Part shown: positions 44,191 through 52,872 of the stretch, one piece after another | Layout: every line of letters begins with the position of its first letter | Position numbering within the stretch: the stretch's first letter is position 1 | Origin: UMGS973 sp045599945 | GTDB lineage: Bacteria; Bacillota; Clostridia; Peptostreptococcales; Anaerovoracaceae | Length of the DNA stretch: 64,000 nt | Reading direction: 5' to 3' | Assembly: GCA_045599945.1 (NCBI GenBank) | Contig: JAZRWY010000068.1 | Span: 1-64,000 of the forward strand | The notes under the pieces: generated by a model | What the model was told of the DNA's origin: nothing | The model's input: the letters and a program-made list of their open reading frames with translations, nothing else | Database searches by the model: none | Made by a program: the position numbers and the translations under genes

Positions 44191-45903
44191 ATGAAAAAAG
44201 CATCGTTAGCATCAAAAAAATTCAATTCTCTTTTATTTGCAGCAACACTGACAATGATAGTTACATATCTCATGCTATTATCCGACACAGTCATAGTAGG
44301 GAATGTTGTTGGAGAAAACGGTATCGCTGCAATTAATATAGTCATGCCGATCTATTCGGGTGCAAATTTCGTAGCAGGCCTTATTGGAATGGGTACTGCT
44401 TATTTATATTGCCGTTCCATCGGAGAGTTCCGCAATGAAAGGGCCGCCTGCCTTTTCAGCCAGGGCGTAATTCTGGCAGCAGCTTCAGGTGTGATCATGT
44501 TCATCATGATGACTGCATTTCAGGATGCCTATCTCGATTACATGAATGTATCAGAGCAGATACGTACAGAAGCAGAAGCCTACTGGCAGTATGAGAAATT
44601 TGTTGTTCTTCTGATTCCGATCAATTATCTGATGATTGAAATGGTGTATTGTGACGGAGATACATTTATCAATGTCATGAGCAACCTGTTCATGGTTGCG
44701 GGAAACATCATACTGTCCATCTTCCTGTGCCTGAAGCTGGGAACAATGGGGGCCAGCCTTGGTACTGCCATTGGAATTACCCTTGCAACGCTGGTACTCT
44801 GCCTTCACTTTTTCAGAAAATCCAATACGCTTCGTTTCAGAGCATATATATCTTTAAGAGACACGATGGAAATGAACAGACTGGCCATTACAGATGCAGT
44901 GACCTATGTGTGCTGGAGCGTTCTTGGCATCATACTGAATAAACTTGTAATCACCCAGTTTGGTGAATCATATCTGGTTGTCCTTACGGTTGTAATGGGC
45001 GTATATGAGTTTTCTCTGATATTCGATGGAATTGGTGAAGCGCTTTCTCCGCTTGGAGAGGTATATCTTGGAGAGAAGAATTATGACAGTGAAAGGAACA
45101 TACTGAAGTATTCTCTGAAGATCTGTATCATGGAGGGCATTGCCATCATGACAATTCTGTTCATGGCTGCCCCGGTGGTGCCGGGAATCTTTGACATTAC
45201 AAGCCCGGAAATGCTGCCGGAATGTGTAACTGCTGTGCGGATTGTGGCGATTATGATGCCGTTTTCTGCGGTAGCCTACCTGATGACCTCTCAATTCCTT
45301 CTGGTAAGGAAGATTGCCCTGGCATCATGTTTTGCTGTATTCCAGTCTTTTACTCTTGATGCTGTTTTATGCATCCTGTTTTCAAAGATGGCAGGAATCA
45401 AGGGGCTATGGATTGGAATCATGGCATCGCCGCTGCTTTCAATTCTGCTGTTTTCGGGGTATATTCTATGGCGTTACGGAAAGGAAAAATTCCCGTGGAT
45501 GCTTGATGAGAGTGAGTTTCCGATGTTTAGCAGGTCCTTCTCCATGACAGAAGAAGAAGTGATGGCCATGAGAACGGAGGCAGAGCGTTTCCTAAGAAAT
45601 GAAAATGTTGAAGAAAGAACCATAAAGCGAGTAATGCTTCTCATCGAAGAGTGCGGCATTGCCTGCATGGAACAAAATGAAGGGAAAGACATAGCCGCAG
45701 AATATACGGTGATGGTAAAAAAAGATCAGATCATACTCATTCTGCGAGATGATGGGAAACTGTTTGATCTGACGGAGACGGATGTTGACATAAGGAGTCT
45801 TGGCGCATATGTGCTTTCAAGCCTTATGAATCAATATGATGACGATCGACAGTACCTGACCACAATTAATTTTAACAGAAGCATTCTGCAGGTGGAAAGG
45901 TAA
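44191..45903 (+). CDS. MATE-family exporter fused to a C-terminal RsbW-like ATPase domain
   Basis: The protein has 570 aa from the ATG at 44191, with GGAG 7 nt upstream. Residues about 1-440 contain roughly 12 membrane helices of the MATE type, including YLMLLSDTVIVGNVVGENGIAAINIVMP and IGMGTAYLYCRSIGE in pieces. The last 125 residues are soluble. They resemble a GHKL/HATPase_c_2 fold: RVMLLIEECGIACMEQ (N-box-like) and IILILRDDGKLFDLTE (G1-box-like). Such domains occur in RsbW-type anti-sigma kinases; in a transporter the role is unknown. The NRPS gene follows 5 nt later, so the exporter is probably for its product. Confidence 0.85.
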   Translation: MKKASLASKKFNSLLFAATLTMIVTYLMLLSDTVIVGNVVGENGIAAINIVMPIYSGANFVAGLIGMGTAYLYCRSIGEFRNERAACLFSQGVILAAASGVIMFIMMTAFQDAYLDYMNVSEQIRTEAEAYWQYEKFVVLLIPINYLMIEMVYCDGDTFINVMSNLFMVAGNIILSIFLCLKLGTMGASLGTAIGITLATLVLCLHFFRKSNTLRFRAYISLRDTMEMNRLAITDAVTYVCWSVLGIILNKLVITQFGESYLVVLTVVMGVYEFSLIFDGIGEALSPLGEVYLGEKNYDSERNILKYSLKICIMEGIAIMTILFMAAPVVPGIFDITSPEMLPECVTAVRIVAIMMPFSAVAYLMTSQFLLVRKIALASCFAVFQSFTLDAVLCILFSKMAGIKGLWIGIMASPLLSILLFSGYILWRYGKEKFPWMLDESEFPMFSRSFSMTEEEVMAMRTEAERFLRNENVEERTIKRVMLLIEECGIACMEQNEGKDIAAEYTVMVKKDQIILILRDDGKLFDLTETDVDIRSLGAYVLSSLMNQYDDDRQYLTTINFNRSILQVER

Positions 45904-45908
45904 ATGCA

Positions 45909-48881
45909 ATGACGGGGAGATTGATTGAAGTGAAAAGACCAGAGTATTTTTATGAAATAAGGGAGCTGTTTAAAAGAATTCCGGAAAGGACAGCCGTTAC
46001 AGATGAACTGGGAAATGTTCTGTCCTATGGAGATCTGGATAATCTTTCAGCAAGGACATGTTCCTATCTGAAGGCTGCAGGAATTACAAAGGGTGATTTT
46101 GTAATGATCCATCTGAAAAGAAGCGCCATGATACCAGCAGCCATGATGGGTGCAATCAGAGCCGGAGCAGCCTTTACAGTGCTTGAAGAAGGTGAGCCGG
46201 AAGAACGAGTGAAATATATTTATGAAGACTGCGGATGCAGATTAAAGATAACAGAGGAGACATGGGCTGAGATTCTGAAAACAGAACCTGATGATGACTG
46301 GACAGATGCAGATGACCATGACATCCTGACTGCAGCATACACCTCCGGCACTACCGGGAGTCCCAAGGGCGTAGTCCTTGAGAGAGGCATACTGGATCTG
46401 AATGCACTTAGTTCGGATGTTGTAGCAGAAACCGGAGCCTTCTGCAGAGGAGATGCAGTGGCAGTCAATTATCCGCTGAATTTCATAGTTTTTACCATAT
46501 GTTTCGGATTCTTCTACATGGGTGGAACCTTACATATTCTTTCCTACCAGACAGCAAAGGATCCGAAGAGGTACATCCAGTATCTGAATGAAAAAAGACC
46601 GCAGATTGCGTTTCTGATCCCTTCGCTCTACAAGATACTTGCGGATAAGCTTCCCGAATCGGTAAGAAGCGTTTTCCTTGGGGGAGAGCGTGCAGGAGAT
46701 GTTCCCGAACAGGACGGAAGATATGTCGTTAACATATATTCGGCTACAGAGATCGGTTTTGTCTGTGCATACAGTGTTTCATATGGTGGAACGGAGGCTC
46801 TTTCTCTGAAAAAACTTCTGGGAAGGGACGGAATTTATCTCGCCGATGAAAACGGCAGGCCTGTTTCCGAAGGCGTGCAGGGAGAGATTTCTGTTAAAGT
46901 ACCATATGCAAGAGGCTATATAGGTTTAGAGGACGAAACAGAAAAGCATTTCCGTGGTGGATATTTTCGGACAGGAGACATGGGAATTTCTGGCGAAAAC
47001 GGAAGCATAATATGCTGCGGCAGAATGGATGCCATGATTAAAATAGGCGGAAAGAGAGTTGAGCCTGAAGAAGTCTCTGCCGCATTTCAGAAGGTGACAG
47101 GAATAGGAGCGGCCTGTGCAAAAGGCTTTACGAATGGAAAGAGAGATTATCTATGCTTGTTCTACCAGAACAAGGAACCTGTTCATGAAGAAAACGTTCT
47201 TGCGGAAATGGCAAAGATTCTGCCGGAATACATGCTGCCTTCATATTTCATATGCATGGAGAGCCTTCCGCGCGTAAGCAACGGAAAGATTGACCATGCC
47301 AGCCTGCACTCTCCGGATATCCGCAGTGCCAGGGCGGTATACCTTCCGCCGTCAGGAGAAGTTGAAGAGAACCTGTGCCATGCGTTTTCAACAGTCTTTG
47401 AAATTGAAAGAATTGGAGTCCGGGAAGACTTTCTGTCTCTGGGCGGAGACTCCCTTTCAGCAGTAGAACTTTTGCTTGCTGCAGATCAGGAGTATCTGAC
47501 GGTCTACGATCTTTATGAGGGAAACAGCATAAAAGAGCTTGCAGTGCTAATTGCACACAGAAAAGAAATGCCACAGACGAAATCCGTTTCTCTGGAGAAC
47601 AGGACCCTTGCACTGACTGCGGCACAGGAATATTACCTGAAATGGCAGCTGAAGATGCCGGACTCCACAATATATAACCTGCCCGCAGTAATCAGGTTTA
47701 AAAAGCCTCAGTTTGAAGCTGCAGAACTTGCCAGAGCAGTTTCAGAAACCATTGCGGCACATCCGGCGCTGCTTACACAAATACTGTATGAAAACGGGAG
47801 ATATGTTCAGAGGATAGAGCCCTCATATATCTGTCATCCTGTTCCAGAGAAGATTACAGAGGAAGAACTGAAGGAGCAGATAAAAAGGTTTGTTAAGCCA
47901 TTTGAAGTTATTGGAAATCCGCTCTACCGTGTGGAAGTATTTGAAACAGAGGAAGCGGCATATCTGTTTTTTGATGTCTCGCATACGGTATTTGATGGAG
48001 AATCCTTTGAACTCCTGCTCGAAGAACTGCTGGATGATTATGATACGGATGCGAACAAAAGGACAGACCGGTATCTGGAATATATTGCATCCTGCGAGGA
48101 GGCCGCAGACAATGACAAGTACCGCAGCAGCGTTCAGTATTTTGAAGGAAGATATCGTCCAAAGGAATGCAGCGTGTTTCCAGATAAAGATTGGGATGGC
48201 GGAGCGAAAACAGCCGGCACTCTGGTGCTGCCGATGGAATACCTCATCGATGGGATAGAAAGTTTCAAGAAAAGAGAAAAAGTAACATCCAACAGCATAT
48301 ATGTCATGTCATCGCTATTTGCCATGGCAGCATATAACGGCTGCTCCAGAGTATATCTCTGCTGGTTATACAGCTGCAGAGCTGAGAAAAGATACATGAA
48401 CAGCATAGGGCTGTTTAACCATGAACTGCCGGTGCAGCTGGAGCTTTCAATGGATATGTCTCTCTCACAGATGCTGCATTCGGTAAATGAACAGATCCGG
48501 GAGGATATCGCCAGAAGCGAATGCGACTGGGGATATATGGAACCGACAGAAAACATGTCCTTTGTCTACCAGAAAGACATATTCTCAAATGCGGCATATA
48601 AGGCGGAAAACATAGATATTCTTGAACTTTCAGATGTGCAGAACACAGTGGACAACGATTTTACTGTCGAGGTTATTGACGATTCCGATGGACTTGTGCT
48701 GTATATCTGTTATGATTCCAGTGAATATTCCGGAGAAAGTGTCCGGCGTTTTGCAGAAATCTATCTCGGTTTCTTAGAATACATTGTAAGCGTTGAGGAC
48801 TGGGAGACAAAAACGGTGAAAGATGCTTTGGAAGAATTGAAAAAGCGCGAGATTTTGCTTGACTCTTATTGCCTGGCGTGA
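45909..48881 (+). CDS. Monomodular nonribosomal peptide synthetase (A-PCP-C)
   Basis: The protein has 990 aa. The adenylation domain (about 10-470) has A3 AAYTSGTTGSPKGVVLE, A5 NIYSATEIGF, A7 GYFRTGDMG, A8 GGKRVEPEEVSAAF and A10 SNGKIDHA with the catalytic Lys460. The carrier domain (about 480-550) has VREDFLSLGGDSLSAVELL, with Ser515 for phosphopantetheine. The condensation domain (about 565-960) has SHTVFDG at 691-697, where the first His of HHxxxDG is Ser but catalytic His692 and Asp696 stay. There is no thioesterase, reductase or second A domain, and no phosphopantetheinyl transferase gene nearby. The ribosome binding site is weak; coupling to the MATE gene is likely. The amino acid substrate is not deducible with confidence. 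Confidence 0.9.
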   Translation: MTGRLIEVKRPEYFYEIRELFKRIPERTAVTDELGNVLSYGDLDNLSARTCSYLKAAGITKGDFVMIHLKRSAMIPAAMMGAIRAGAAFTVLEEGEPEERVKYIYEDCGCRLKITEETWAEILKTEPDDDWTDADDHDILTAAYTSGTTGSPKGVVLERGILDLNALSSDVVAETGAFCRGDAVAVNYPLNFIVFTICFGFFYMGGTLHILSYQTAKDPKRYIQYLNEKRPQIAFLIPSLYKILADKLPESVRSVFLGGERAGDVPEQDGRYVVNIYSATEIGFVCAYSVSYGGTEALSLKKLLGRDGIYLADENGRPVSEGVQGEISVKVPYARGYIGLEDETEKHFRGGYFRTGDMGISGENGSIICCGRMDAMIKIGGKRVEPEEVSAAFQKVTGIGAACAKGFTNGKRDYLCLFYQNKEPVHEENVLAEMAKILPEYMLPSYFICMESLPRVSNGKIDHASLHSPDIRSARAVYLPPSGEVEENLCHAFSTVFEIERIGVREDFLSLGGDSLSAVELLLAADQEYLTVYDLYEGNSIKELAVLIAHRKEMPQTKSVSLENRTLALTAAQEYYLKWQLKMPDSTIYNLPAVIRFKKPQFEAAELARAVSETIAAHPALLTQILYENGRYVQRIEPSYICHPVPEKITEEELKEQIKRFVKPFEVIGNPLYRVEVFETEEAAYLFFDVSHTVFDGESFELLLEELLDDYDTDANKRTDRYLEYIASCEEAADNDKYRSSVQYFEGRYRPKECSVFPDKDWDGGAKTAGTLVLPMEYLIDGIESFKKREKVTSNSIYVMSSLFAMAAYNGCSRVYLCWLYSCRAEKRYMNSIGLFNHELPVQLELSMDMSLSQMLHSVNEQIREDIARSECDWGYMEPTENMSFVYQKDIFSNAAYKAENIDILELSDVQNTVDNDFTVEVIDDSDGLVLYICYDSSEYSGESVRRFAEIYLGFLEYIVSVEDWETKTVKDALEELKKREILLDSYCLA

Positions 48882-48887
48882 TAGAAT
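48859..48887 (+). promoter_or_regulatory. rpsO promoter inside the NRPS 3' end
   Basis: TTGACT (48859-48864), 17-nt spacer, TAGAAT (48882-48887). The -35 and spacer lie in the last codons of the NRPS gene and the stop is just before the -10. Confidence 0.85.
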
Positions 48888-48893
48888 AAATCG

Positions 48894-48975
48894 TTATGAA
48901 AATTACCTGGGCTTGGTACCATGAAACTCCGACAGGTACTCAGCTCAAGGCGAATCAAGAAAAGGAGAAAAATCA
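48894..48975 (+). promoter_or_regulatory. Possible S15 autoregulatory leader of rpsO
   Basis: An 80-nt leader holds pairable segments (TACCTG at 48904 with CAGGTA at about 48935, plus a GGTACC palindrome). rpsO leaders in other bacteria bind S15. No consensus was checked, so this rests on position and pairing only. Confidence 0.35.
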
Positions 48976-49242
48976 ATGCTTACAAAAGAAATGAAGAAAC
49001 AGATCATGGAAGAATATGCGACTCACCCTGGTGACACAGGTTCCCCGGAAGTTCAGATTGCAGTTCTTACATACAGAATCAATGACCTTAATGAACATTT
49101 AAAGGTTCACAAGAAGGACCATCACTCAAGAAGAGGTCTTTTAAAGATGGTAGGTCAGAGAAGAAACCTTCTTGCTTACTTAAAGGAAAACGATCTTGAA
49201 AGATATAGATCATTAATCGCAAGATTAGGATTAAGAAAGTAA
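48976..49242 (+). CDS. rpsO: 30S ribosomal protein S15
   Basis: The 88-aa length is standard. The patterns HPGDTGSPEVQIAVLTYRIN, LNEHLKVHKKDHHSRRGLL and VGQRRNLLAYLKENDLERY are the full S15 signature. AAGGAG is 9 nt before the ATG. pnp follows after a terminator. Confidence 0.98.
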   Translation: MLTKEMKKQIMEEYATHPGDTGSPEVQIAVLTYRINDLNEHLKVHKKDHHSRRGLLKMVGQRRNLLAYLKENDLERYRSLIARLGLRK

Positions 49243-49257
49243 AGATATAGGTAATTC

Positions 49258-49284
49258 AGGCGGGGTTGTTTCCCCGCCTTTGTT
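49258..49284 (+). terminator. Terminator after rpsO
   Basis: Stem AGGCGGGG-TTGTTT-CCCCGCCT followed by TTGTT. Confidence 0.85.
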
Positions 49285-49351
49285 ATATCATTTGTATTAT
49301 TCAATTCCTGCCTTTGGTAGAGAGTCAATTAACAGGAGGTAGTTGTTAATT

Positions 49352-51481
49352 ATGGCAGAACAGTTATTAAGAAACGAAACTTACAGAACATTTAAGACAG
49401 CAGTAGGAGGAAGACTCCTGCAGATGGAAATCGGAAAGGTGTGTGAACTGGCTAACGGCCAGGTAATGGTCAAGTATGGCGATACAGTAGTCAATGTTAC
49501 TGCATGTGCATCCAAGGAACCAAGACCGGACGCAGACTTTTTCCCGCTCAGCTGCGACTATGAAGAAAAAATGTATGCAGCAGGAAAGATTCCAGGCGGA
49601 TTCATCAAGAGAGAAGGCCGTCCAAGCGAAAGAGCAGTCTTAAACTCAAGACTGATGGACAGACCGTTAAGACCGTTATTCCCGAAGGGCTTCTTCAATG
49701 ACGTGCAGGTTGTTGCAACCGTAATGTGTGTTGACCCTGACTGCTCACCGGAAATCGTAGCAATGATCGGTTCATCGGTAGCGCTTGCAATTTCAGACAT
49801 TCCTTGGGAAGGACCAACAGCATCCGTACTGATCGGCATGGTGGACGGACAGTTCATCGTCAACCCTACACTCAAGCAGAGAGAAGAGAGCACAATGCAT
49901 CTTGTAGTTTCCGGAACAAAGGAAGCGATCATGATGGTAGAAGCCGGTGCAGATGAAATTCCGGAAGATGTTATGCTGGATGCCATCATGTTTGCGCATG
50001 AGGAAATCAAGAAGATCATTGTATTCATCGATGAAATCATTGATGAAATCGGCAAGGAAAAGATGGCAGTGGAACTTTACCAGATTCCGGAAGACATCGA
50101 TGCTGCAGTCAGAGAATATGCAGTAGAAAAAATGAGAACAGCAATCCAGACTTATGACAAGATGGAAAGACTGGAAAACATGGACGCTGTTGAAGTAGAA
50201 ACAAAGGAATATTTTGCAGAAGTATACCCTGAAAACGAAAAGGATATTGCAAATGTTCTTTACAACATTACAAAGGAACAGGTTAGAAGCCTGATTCTGG
50301 ATGATGGAATCAGACCGGACAACAGAAAACTTACGGAAATCAGACCAATCTGGTGTGAAACCGGCGTTCTTCCAAGAACACACGGTACCGGACTTTTCAC
50401 AAGAGGTCAGACGCAGGTTCTTTCCGTTACTACGCTTGGTGCTGTTGGTGAAGCACAGACAATCGACGGCATCACAGAAGAAACCGGCAAGAGATACATG
50501 CATCACTACAACTTCCCGCCTTACTCAGTTGGTGAAGCTGGCAGAATGAAGAGCCCCGGCAGAAGAGAAATCGGACACGGCGCACTTGCAGAAAGAGCTC
50601 TGGTTCCGGTACTTCCTTCAGAAGAAGAATTCCCATATGCAATCAGAGTCGTATCTGAAGTTCTTTCATCCAACGGCTCAACATCCATGGGATCAACCTG
50701 CGGATCATGTCTTTCACTGATGGATGCAGGCGTTCCAATCAGGAAACCGGTTGCAGGTATCGCAATGGGACTGATTGAAAGAGTTGAAGAAGATGGAAGT
50801 TCAAAGATTGCCATTCTTTCAGATATCCAGGGCATGGAAGACTTCCTCGGCGACATGGACTTCAAGGTAGCCGGTACGGAAGATGGTATTACAGCCATCC
50901 AGATGGATATCAAGGTTCATGGACTTTCCAAGGAGATCCTGCAGAAAGCACTGGCACAGGCAAAAGAAGGCAGAATGTTTATCATGGGCAAGATGCTGGA
51001 TGTAATTCCTGCACCGAGAGCAGAGCTTTCACCATATGCTCCAAGAATCATCTCCATGCAGATTGATCCGGACAAGATCAGAACAGTCATCGGACCTGGC
51101 GGAAAGACAATCAACAAGATCATATCTGAGACAGGCGTTAAGATTGATATCGATGATACAGGACTGATCTACATTGCAGCTCCGGACATGGAAAGCGCAC
51201 ATAAGGGTCTTCAGGAAATCGAGCTCCTGATCAAGGAAGTTGAAGTCGGCGAAGTATATGAAGGCACAGTAACAAGAATCTTAAGCACTGCAAAGGGTTC
51301 CGTGGGAGCTTTCATTGAAATCCTTCCGGGCAAGGAAGGCCTTCTCCATATTTCCAAGATGGCCAAGGAAAGAGTGGAAAAGGTTGAAGATGTTATGAAT
51401 GTAGGCGATATAGTAAAGGTTAAGGTTTACGAAATCGACAATCAGGGCAGAATCAATCTTTCCAGAAAAGAGCTTCTTTAA
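49352..51481 (+). CDS. pnp: Polynucleotide phosphorylase
   Basis: The protein has 709 aa from the ATG at 49352; GGAGGT is 11 nt upstream and an in-frame TTG is the alternative. Two RNase PH domains (LPRTHGTGLFTRGQTQVLS in the second), the KH domain (VIGPGGKTINKIISETG) and the C-terminal S1 domain (GTVTRILSTAKGSVGAFIEI) are in canonical order. It degrades RNA 3'-to-5' with phosphate. Confidence 0.98.
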   Translation: MAEQLLRNETYRTFKTAVGGRLLQMEIGKVCELANGQVMVKYGDTVVNVTACASKEPRPDADFFPLSCDYEEKMYAAGKIPGGFIKREGRPSERAVLNSRLMDRPLRPLFPKGFFNDVQVVATVMCVDPDCSPEIVAMIGSSVALAISDIPWEGPTASVLIGMVDGQFIVNPTLKQREESTMHLVVSGTKEAIMMVEAGADEIPEDVMLDAIMFAHEEIKKIIVFIDEIIDEIGKEKMAVELYQIPEDIDAAVREYAVEKMRTAIQTYDKMERLENMDAVEVETKEYFAEVYPENEKDIANVLYNITKEQVRSLILDDGIRPDNRKLTEIRPIWCETGVLPRTHGTGLFTRGQTQVLSVTTLGAVGEAQTIDGITEETGKRYMHHYNFPPYSVGEAGRMKSPGRREIGHGALAERALVPVLPSEEEFPYAIRVVSEVLSSNGSTSMGSTCGSCLSLMDAGVPIRKPVAGIAMGLIERVEEDGSSKIAILSDIQGMEDFLGDMDFKVAGTEDGITAIQMDIKVHGLSKEILQKALAQAKEGRMFIMGKMLDVIPAPRAELSPYAPRIISMQIDPDKIRTVIGPGGKTINKIISETGVKIDIDDTGLIYIAAPDMESAHKGLQEIELLIKEVEVGEVYEGTVTRILSTAKGSVGAFIEILPGKEGLLHISKMAKERVEKVEDVMNVGDIVKVKVYEIDNQGRINLSRKELL

Positions 51482-51497
51482 GAAAAGTAAATCACTT

Positions 51498-51527
51498 AAC
51501 GGTGGGAAACCACCGTTTTGTTTTTTG
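51498..51527 (+). terminator. Terminator after pnp
   Basis: Stem AACGGTGG-GAAA-CCACCGTT followed by TTGTTTTTTG. The next ribosome binding site starts within two bases of it. Confidence 0.85.
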
Positions 51528-51537
51528 TGAGGTAGCA

Positions 51538-52731
51538 ATGAAAGAAAAATTATGGACGAAGGATTTCATCATGGTGACATGTCTCATGTTCTTCACCTTC
51601 ATATCCTTTTTCCTTATGATAACAGCAATCAATGAATACAGCATTACAGTCTATGGTGTGGGGCAGAAAAAGGCATGGCTGGCATCGAGCCTCTTTACTG
51701 CAGGCTGCCTTCTGGCAAGAGCCTTCATCGGCAAATATATGGAGGTATGGGGAAGAGCAAAGTGCCTCTACCTGTCATTGGTAATCTTTCTGGTAATCAT
51801 GGCCTCCTATCTGTTTGACATAACATGGACGATTTTCCTCATCCTCAGAACCGTGCACGGACTTGCTTTTGGTGTCTGCTCCACCATAACACCTGCCTTA
51901 TCCATGGACATTATTCCAAAGAACAGAAGAGGCGAAGGTACGGCATATTTCACGCTTTCCAACACCTTTGCCACAGCCATAGGGCCGTTCATGGGAATAT
52001 ATATCACCCAGAACCAGGATCCGCAGATGATGTTCGTATGGTGTACCGGCTTTACCATCATTGCCTGCATTGTGGCGCTGATCTTAAATGTTCCGCGCGG
52101 CAGCATCACAAAAGAGCAGCTCGAAGCGTCAAAGAAGCTTTCCCTTTCGAATCTCTTTGAAAAGAATGCTCTGCCGGCATCGGCTGTCGTGATGCTCATC
52201 GCCGTATGCTATGGTGCAATCACCACATATCTGAATACATATGCAGGTGAGCTGGGTCTTTCAGGAGCAGCAGGATATTTCTTCATTGTGTATGCTCTGT
52301 TTATCCTGCTTTCAAGACCGACAGCCGGAAAATACATGGACAGGAAGGGAGATAATTTCATCGCATATCCTGCAATGGCAATCTTTATTCTATGCCTTGT
52401 TCTCCTGGCATTTACTACGAGGCCATGGATGCTGCTTCTTTCGGCCGCCCTCATGGGTGTAGGCTATGGAAATGCAGTATCGACGACGCAGACCATTGCA
52501 GCCAAGGAATCCCCTGCCCACAGAGTGGGACTTGCAACATCAACCTACTTCTTTGGCGTAGATCTTGGAGCATTCACAGGACCTCTGATTGTAGGAAACA
52601 TGGTGGATTATCTTGGATTCCGAGGGATCTATCTACTGATGGCGGGAGTGATGGTGATTGCCATCCTTCTCTACCATATCCTGCATGGCCGAAAGCAGAA
52701 GAAAGGCAGCGCCTTCTTTGAGATCCTGTAA
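51538..52731 (+). CDS. Major facilitator superfamily transporter
   Basis: The protein has 397 aa from the ATG at 51538 with GAGGT 4 nt upstream. About 12 membrane helices are seen. MFS loop features are LLARAFIGKYMEVWGRAKC (loop 2-3) and SRPTAGKYMDRKGDN (loop 8-9). The RxxGxxxxPxP-like RRGEGTAYFTLSN region suggests a drug/metabolite:H+ antiporter. The substrate is unknown. It lies only 10 nt after the pnp terminator, so it may depend on read-through from pnp. Confidence 0.85.
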   Translation: MKEKLWTKDFIMVTCLMFFTFISFFLMITAINEYSITVYGVGQKKAWLASSLFTAGCLLARAFIGKYMEVWGRAKCLYLSLVIFLVIMASYLFDITWTIFLILRTVHGLAFGVCSTITPALSMDIIPKNRRGEGTAYFTLSNTFATAIGPFMGIYITQNQDPQMMFVWCTGFTIIACIVALILNVPRGSITKEQLEASKKLSLSNLFEKNALPASAVVMLIAVCYGAITTYLNTYAGELGLSGAAGYFFIVYALFILLSRPTAGKYMDRKGDNFIAYPAMAIFILCLVLLAFTTRPWMLLLSAALMGVGYGNAVSTTQTIAAKESPAHRVGLATSTYFFGVDLGAFTGPLIVGNMVDYLGFRGIYLLMAGVMVIAILLYHILHGRKQKKGSAFFEIL

Positions 52732-52790
52732 ATTGTGTCACAATGGTATACAACTCTGATGCGATAATACAATATGAAAAAGTATTTGAC

Positions 52791-52820
52791 TTGAAGAACG
52801 CGCAGAATAGATGATATAAT
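52791..52820 (+). promoter_or_regulatory. Promoter of the citrate synthase gene
   Basis: TTGAAG (52791-52796), 18-nt spacer, TATAAT (52815-52820), 52 nt before the ATG. Confidence 0.7.
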
Positions 52821-52872
52821 AATATATAATATTTTTTGAAGAAAAGAAGTGTAAGGAAAGGAGGCTTTTCAG

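Noticed and set aside
42116..48975. Mobile element carrying the NRPS segment
   Set aside because: No transposase, integrase, terminal inverted repeats or target duplication is visible at either edge.
49793..50506. Minus-strand frame of 237 codons inside pnp
   Set aside because: It is antisense to conserved RNase PH domains, with mirror-like composition.
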